Shown: piece after piece, positions 53,774-56,029 of the stretch
Layout of the letters: the number at the start of each line of letters is the position of its first letter
Numbering within the stretch: the first letter of the stretch is position 1
IMG/VR virus record: IMGVR_UViG_3300050821_001245
Location: 1-56,029 of that record
Reading direction: 5' to 3' (one strand)
DNA length: 56,029 nucleotides
Source: a virus
Position numbers and translations under genes: made by a program
The notes under the pieces: model-generated
Database searches by the model: none
The model's input: only the letters and a program-made list of their open reading frames with translations
What the model was told of the DNA's origin: nothing

Positions 53774-53973
53774 CCTCCGACGAATACCGCAAGACGATTG
53801 ACAAGCTCGGGCTGACCCAAGGGGGCGCGGCCCGATTGCTTGGCGTCGACGAACGCACGTCGCGGCGCTGGGCCAATGGTGAGCGTGACATTCCGCCGCC
53901 AGCGCAACGCTTCCTGCGCTACCTGATCGCGACGAAGCGATCGGGAGAATACGCAATGAAGTTGCTCGGCTAG
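53770..53973 (+). CDS. Small XRE-type HTH regulator
   Basis: 67 aa from GTG 53770, coupled to the upstream stop (GTGA). YRKTIDKLGLTQGGAARLLG then VDERTSRRWANGERDIPPPA is a lambda-repressor-like HTH with a clear recognition helix (RTSRRWANG). It could repress the nearby divergent region or the promoter at 53425. Ends 3 bases from the convergent minus gene. Confidence 0.75.
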   Translation: MTSDEYRKTIDKLGLTQGGAARLLGVDERTSRRWANGERDIPPPAQRFLRYLIATKRSGEYAMKLLG

Positions 53974-53976
53974 TCA

Positions 53977-54510
53977 TCATTTGCCCTCCGAGAATGCGGT
54001 GTCGAATAGCGACAAGCCGTGCGTCGTCATCGGATTGGCCGGGATTGCTTCAGGCATATCGGCCGGCAGCAATTGCAGCGCCAGCAATCCGCCCTTTGTC
54101 TCACCGGCTTCACGAAAGCCCGCGAGCCTCCATGTGCGACCCCACGTCTCGACGCCGCGTTGTTTGATCGGGCGAACCTTGGAACGGTCGATAAAGGTCA
54201 CGAGGCCGAGCGGTGGCGCATCACCATAGTAGGCTCGTGTCGCCGCAACAGCCTGCCGGATCAATTCTGAGGCTTGCCCAGCACCCTCCGAGCGGAAGGC
54301 AGAACAGACCCACGCGCCCGGCCAAGCGTGCTTGACGTACTCTGCAAAGGGCCACGACGTAATCCAAAAAGCATTGCCGCATTCGGACAAAAGCACGAGA
54401 CATCGGCCGGGCGGCACGAATTGAGGCGTGCCGGGCTTCTGCCGGTTGTAGTGCCGATCCGCTATGCGCGCGGCAGCTGGATCGGCTCTATGAGAAAGGC
54501 ACCATCTCAT
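53977..54510 (-). CDS. GNAT-fold-like protein, possible Mom-type DNA-modification enzyme
   Basis: 177 aa. FRSEGAGQASELIRQAV (about residues 72-88) matches the GNAT motif A loop R-x-x-G-x-G/A and following helix that binds acetyl-CoA. The N-terminus (ADPAAARIADRHYNRQKPG, then FVPPGRCLVLLSECGNAFW) resembles a family I recall as conserved in phages. A Mom-like role in modifying adenine in DNA is suggested by the GNAT-type loop and neighbouring DNA methyltransferases; this is a hypothesis. Confidence 0.5.
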   Translation of the reverse strand: MRWCLSHRADPAAARIADRHYNRQKPGTPQFVPPGRCLVLLSECGNAFWITSWPFAEYVKHAWPGAWVCSAFRSEGAGQASELIRQAVAATRAYYGDAPPLGLVTFIDRSKVRPIKQRGVETWGRTWRLAGFREAGETKGGLLALQLLPADMPEAIPANPMTTHGLSLFDTAFSEGK

Positions 54511-54758
54511 AGTGAATCCAGATAGTTTTTTCGGTCGAAGGCTTCGATCTCGGCGGGAGTTGGTGAAGACATTTTGTTGAGCACTTCGCGCGCTACGGTC
54601 GCCGGCGCGGCGCAGCCTTCCGCGATCATCATCAACACGACGCCGTATTTATCGATATGTCTTTGCATACGCTTCTCGCGAGACGAGATGCAGGACGACG
54701 GCACAACGTTAGCGAGTTCAAGATAGAGTTTGCACAGCGTCTCAAGTTCCATGTTCAT
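54507..54758 (-). CDS. Hypothetical protein
   Basis: 83 aa starting in an ATGA overlap. Helical, with ELANVVPSSCISSREKRMQR and VLMMIAEGCAAPATVAREVL (HTH-like spacing but weak). No recognised family. Confidence 0.55.
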   Translation of the reverse strand: MNMELETLCKLYLELANVVPSSCISSREKRMQRHIDKYGVVLMMIAEGCAAPATVAREVLNKMSSPTPAEIEAFDRKNYLDSL

Positions 54759-55003
54759 TCAAACCCTCCGATACTCACTGAGATGGCGTATTCTACATCT
54801 CTCTGAAGATTCTGCGTGACCAGCTTGCCGTGTCTGCCAAGGTCCGTCAGTTCGATGGACTCGTAGTAGGCAATCTGATCCGCAAAGACCTTGCGGACGG
54901 CACCAATCAAGCGTTGATTTGCGCTGGTTGAAGTACCGAGCGTTGGACATTCAGATCGCATATGATTTCCGCCGCATCGGCTGCAAACGATCGTCATGTT
55001 CAT
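54755..55003 (-). CDS. Zinc-knuckle hypothetical protein
   Basis: 82 aa. CSRCGGNHMRSEC (residues 7-19) is a CCHC zinc knuckle similar to that of the gene at 48327. The rest is a helical region and a beta end (VEYAISVSIGG). ATGA overlaps at both ends. Likely nucleic-acid-binding by motif. Confidence 0.6.
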   Translation of the reverse strand: MNMTIVCSRCGGNHMRSECPTLGTSTSANQRLIGAVRKVFADQIAYYESIELTDLGRHGKLVTQNLQRDVEYAISVSIGGFE

Positions 55004-55254
55004 TCTACTTGCTTAACAAGAACTTCCTCAACCTGCGTTGCAACGACCAGCGCAGCTCTAGCCTGCCCCATCAATAGCTTCGCATTGGCTTCTGCCGCTT
55101 CGTTATCAACACCATATCCACAGACCTGAATACGGTAGTAACCTATGTCGGTGTACCAGGTTAGTTTGGCTTCGGCCTCGACTTCACGCTGTCTGGTGAA
55201 GCCATGACGGGTGAAGGTGAAGGAGGTCATACGGGTGAAGGTGAAGGAGGTCAT
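55000..55254 (-). CDS. Hypothetical protein with duplicated start
   Basis: 84 aa. The first 24 bases (encoding MTSFTFTR) are exactly repeated in tandem, giving two ATGs at 55254 and 55230, each followed by the same codons. The mature-like remainder is a small beta-alpha domain (KLTWYTDIGYYRIQVCGYGV, then AKLLMGQARAALVVATQVEE). Starts in an ATGA overlap with the methyltransferase stop. Function unknown. Confidence 0.6.
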   Translation of the reverse strand: MTSFTFTRMTSFTFTRHGFTRQREVEAEAKLTWYTDIGYYRIQVCGYGVDNEAAEANAKLLMGQARAALVVATQVEEVLVKQVE

Positions 55255-55835
55255 GCCGCCGCCTCACCAAACTTATTCGTTTCGTTACCCCATACGGTCC
55301 AGCCGGGACGCTGCTGGCGGGCAAATAATTCGAGGTAGGGGCCAGCGACTAGCCGCTCGATACGCTCATGGATGCCATCTGGCTTGCGGCTGTGTTGTCT
55401 GCGGGATTCTTGGAATACTTGGCGAACGTCAGCGTTTAGTCGCTTAGGTTTTCCGCGTGTACCCAATAGACAGACTTCAGAGTTTGCCCGCGTCCAAAAT
55501 CCGAGCCCTATGCTATCCTTGAAATCATCTGGAAACAGCGGCAATGAATTTCCTTTGATCCAGCAAAACCCGCAAGTTTTATATTCAAAACCCCACTTTT
55601 CCATCACCCGCAGGCCATCCAAAAGCATCGGCCATGTGATCCACAGAAAAAGAACGGAATCCTCAGCCGTTATCTCATTTACGGGAACTGCCGAAATCTC
55701 CGATGTTTGCATTGTAGGATAGGGCTGTTCGCCACGGCACGGTACCGCGCGGACGCTATTGAACATCGTAAATCCCCAAGGCGGATCAGCCAAAATCGCC
55801 CCGAAGTGATTGCGCGGGAGTCCGTCGAACGTCAT
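55251..55835 (-). CDS. MT-A70 family adenine DNA methyltransferase
   Basis: 194 aa from ATG 55835 (GAGGCGAAGC upstream; overlaps the previous stop as ATGA). GAILADPPWGF holds the DPPW catalytic motif (residues 17-20) of the N6-adenine family; further on FLWITWPMLLDGLRVMEKWGF and GFCWIKGN are the typical MT-A70 phrases, and GLGFWTRANSEVCLLGTRGKP is its conserved C-terminal block. Phage enzymes of this family methylate DNA adenine; the target sequence is unknown. Confidence 0.85.
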   Translation of the reverse strand: MTFDGLPRNHFGAILADPPWGFTMFNSVRAVPCRGEQPYPTMQTSEISAVPVNEITAEDSVLFLWITWPMLLDGLRVMEKWGFEYKTCGFCWIKGNSLPLFPDDFKDSIGLGFWTRANSEVCLLGTRGKPKRLNADVRQVFQESRRQHSRKPDGIHERIERLVAGPYLELFARQQRPGWTVWGNETNKFGEAAA

Positions 55836-56029
55836 GCTTCGCCTCGATAGATCAGAGATTTCCAGCGAGGACAAATTGACCAATGCCTAAGTTTGGATCG
55901 CCCTGTGCCACACAGGGAAATCAATCCTGACTTTGCGGCTCTGCGATAGACGCTACCCCAGCTCCGCAAAGTCGGTGGCTGTGGAAACCCATCTAACTTG
56001 CTGGCGTCACTGACATCTTCAGATATGAA
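55832..56029 (-). CDS. C-terminal part of a split phage protein (runs in from right edge)
   Basis: The minus frame enters at the right edge and codes 65 residues to TGA at 55832. ISEDVSDASKLDGFPQPPTL, then WGSVYRRAAKSG match the C-terminal half of a known small phage protein type. It is the second half of the gene begun at 143..1. Stop overlaps the methyltransferase ATG (ATGA), continuing the operon across the window edges. Confidence 0.7.
   Translation of the reverse strand, partial: FISEDVSDASKLDGFPQPPTLRSWGSVYRRAAKSGLISLCGTGRSKLRHWSICPRWKSLIYRGEA

Noticed and set aside
55901-55973. Inverted repeats CCCTGTG-CCA-CACAGGG (55901..55917) and GACTTTGCGG...CCGCAAAGTC (55929..55973).
   Set aside because: They are real pairings, but both lie in the coding frame of the split edge gene, with coherent protein sequence across them; no terminator T run or coupled element follows.
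1-56029. tRNA genes, rRNA genes and CRISPR arrays.
   Set aside because: No cloverleaf with CCA-type ends, no rRNA-like segment and no regular spacer-repeat array was seen by eye on either strand.
1-56029. Integrase and att sites.
   Set aside because: No tyrosine- or serine-recombinase motif in any frame inspected, and no core repeat pair; attachment sites cannot be supported.

Overview
The window reads as an essentially complete genome of a tailed phage, most likely a podovirus. The packaging, portal, tail-hub and ejection genes are P22-like in type and order; the major coat protein looks like the N4 gp56/DUF4043 type. The host is probably an alphaproteobacterium, plausibly of the rhizobial order: two genes encode GcrA-type DNA-binding domains, a family largely confined to Alphaproteobacteria, and many early proteins resemble small phage proteins I know from Bradyrhizobium/Rhizobium-type phages (memory, not a search). 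The left and right edges carry the N- and C-terminal parts of one gene, so the molecule is probably circular or circularly permuted and was cut inside that gene.

Layout. (1) About 1-2450 on the minus strand is a tightly coupled operon led by a Cro/CI-like repressor (2226..2450). It contains two GcrA-type proteins and runs off the left edge, re-entering at the right edge (55832..56029). There it continues through an MT-A70 adenine methyltransferase, small proteins and a GNAT-like protein, ending at 53977. (2) About 2556-11625 on the plus strand is the divergent early operon: an IrrE/ImmA-like metallopeptidase, Gp157, an SSB-like protein with a DDDVPF tail, an HNH nuclease, then many small coupled genes including a sigma-factor-like protein. 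A pair of perfect back-to-back hairpins lies at 5236..5302. (3) About 53414 down to 11680 on the minus strand is a roughly 40-kb transcription unit: Dcm-like methyltransferase, DUF1376 protein, NusG-like protein, terminases, an O-antigen ligase/polymerase-like membrane protein, a block of small membrane and zinc-binding proteins, an unusual enzyme cluster (AdoMet-decarboxylase-like, DHH phosphoesterase, ATP-grasp), portal, scaffold, coat, tail hub, ejection proteins, fibres, endolysins, holin, an intein-containing papain-like peptidase, and secreted or surface-like virion proteins. (4) Two plus-strand genes at 53498-53973 sit behind a near-consensus promoter.

How it works together. The repressor and metallopeptidase pair suggest a temperate-style switch, but no integrase, partition system, DNA polymerase or helicase is recognisable, so replication must lean on the host or on the DUF1376 protein. 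The NusG-like protein at the head of the late unit is a natural candidate for antitermination across it. Lysis uses a holin-like protein, a GH108 muramidase, an M15 peptidase and a second, exported M15-like peptidase.

The most unusual items are: the enzyme cluster at 41.6-44.7 kb; two genes broken by single in-frame stop codons (TAG in the DHH enzyme, TGA in a zinc-ribbon protein) whose reading frames and gene couplings are otherwise intact; an intein placed four residues after the presumed catalytic histidine of a peptidase; a phage-borne O-antigen ligase-like protein; and Sec signal peptides on at least seven late (virion or surface) proteins.
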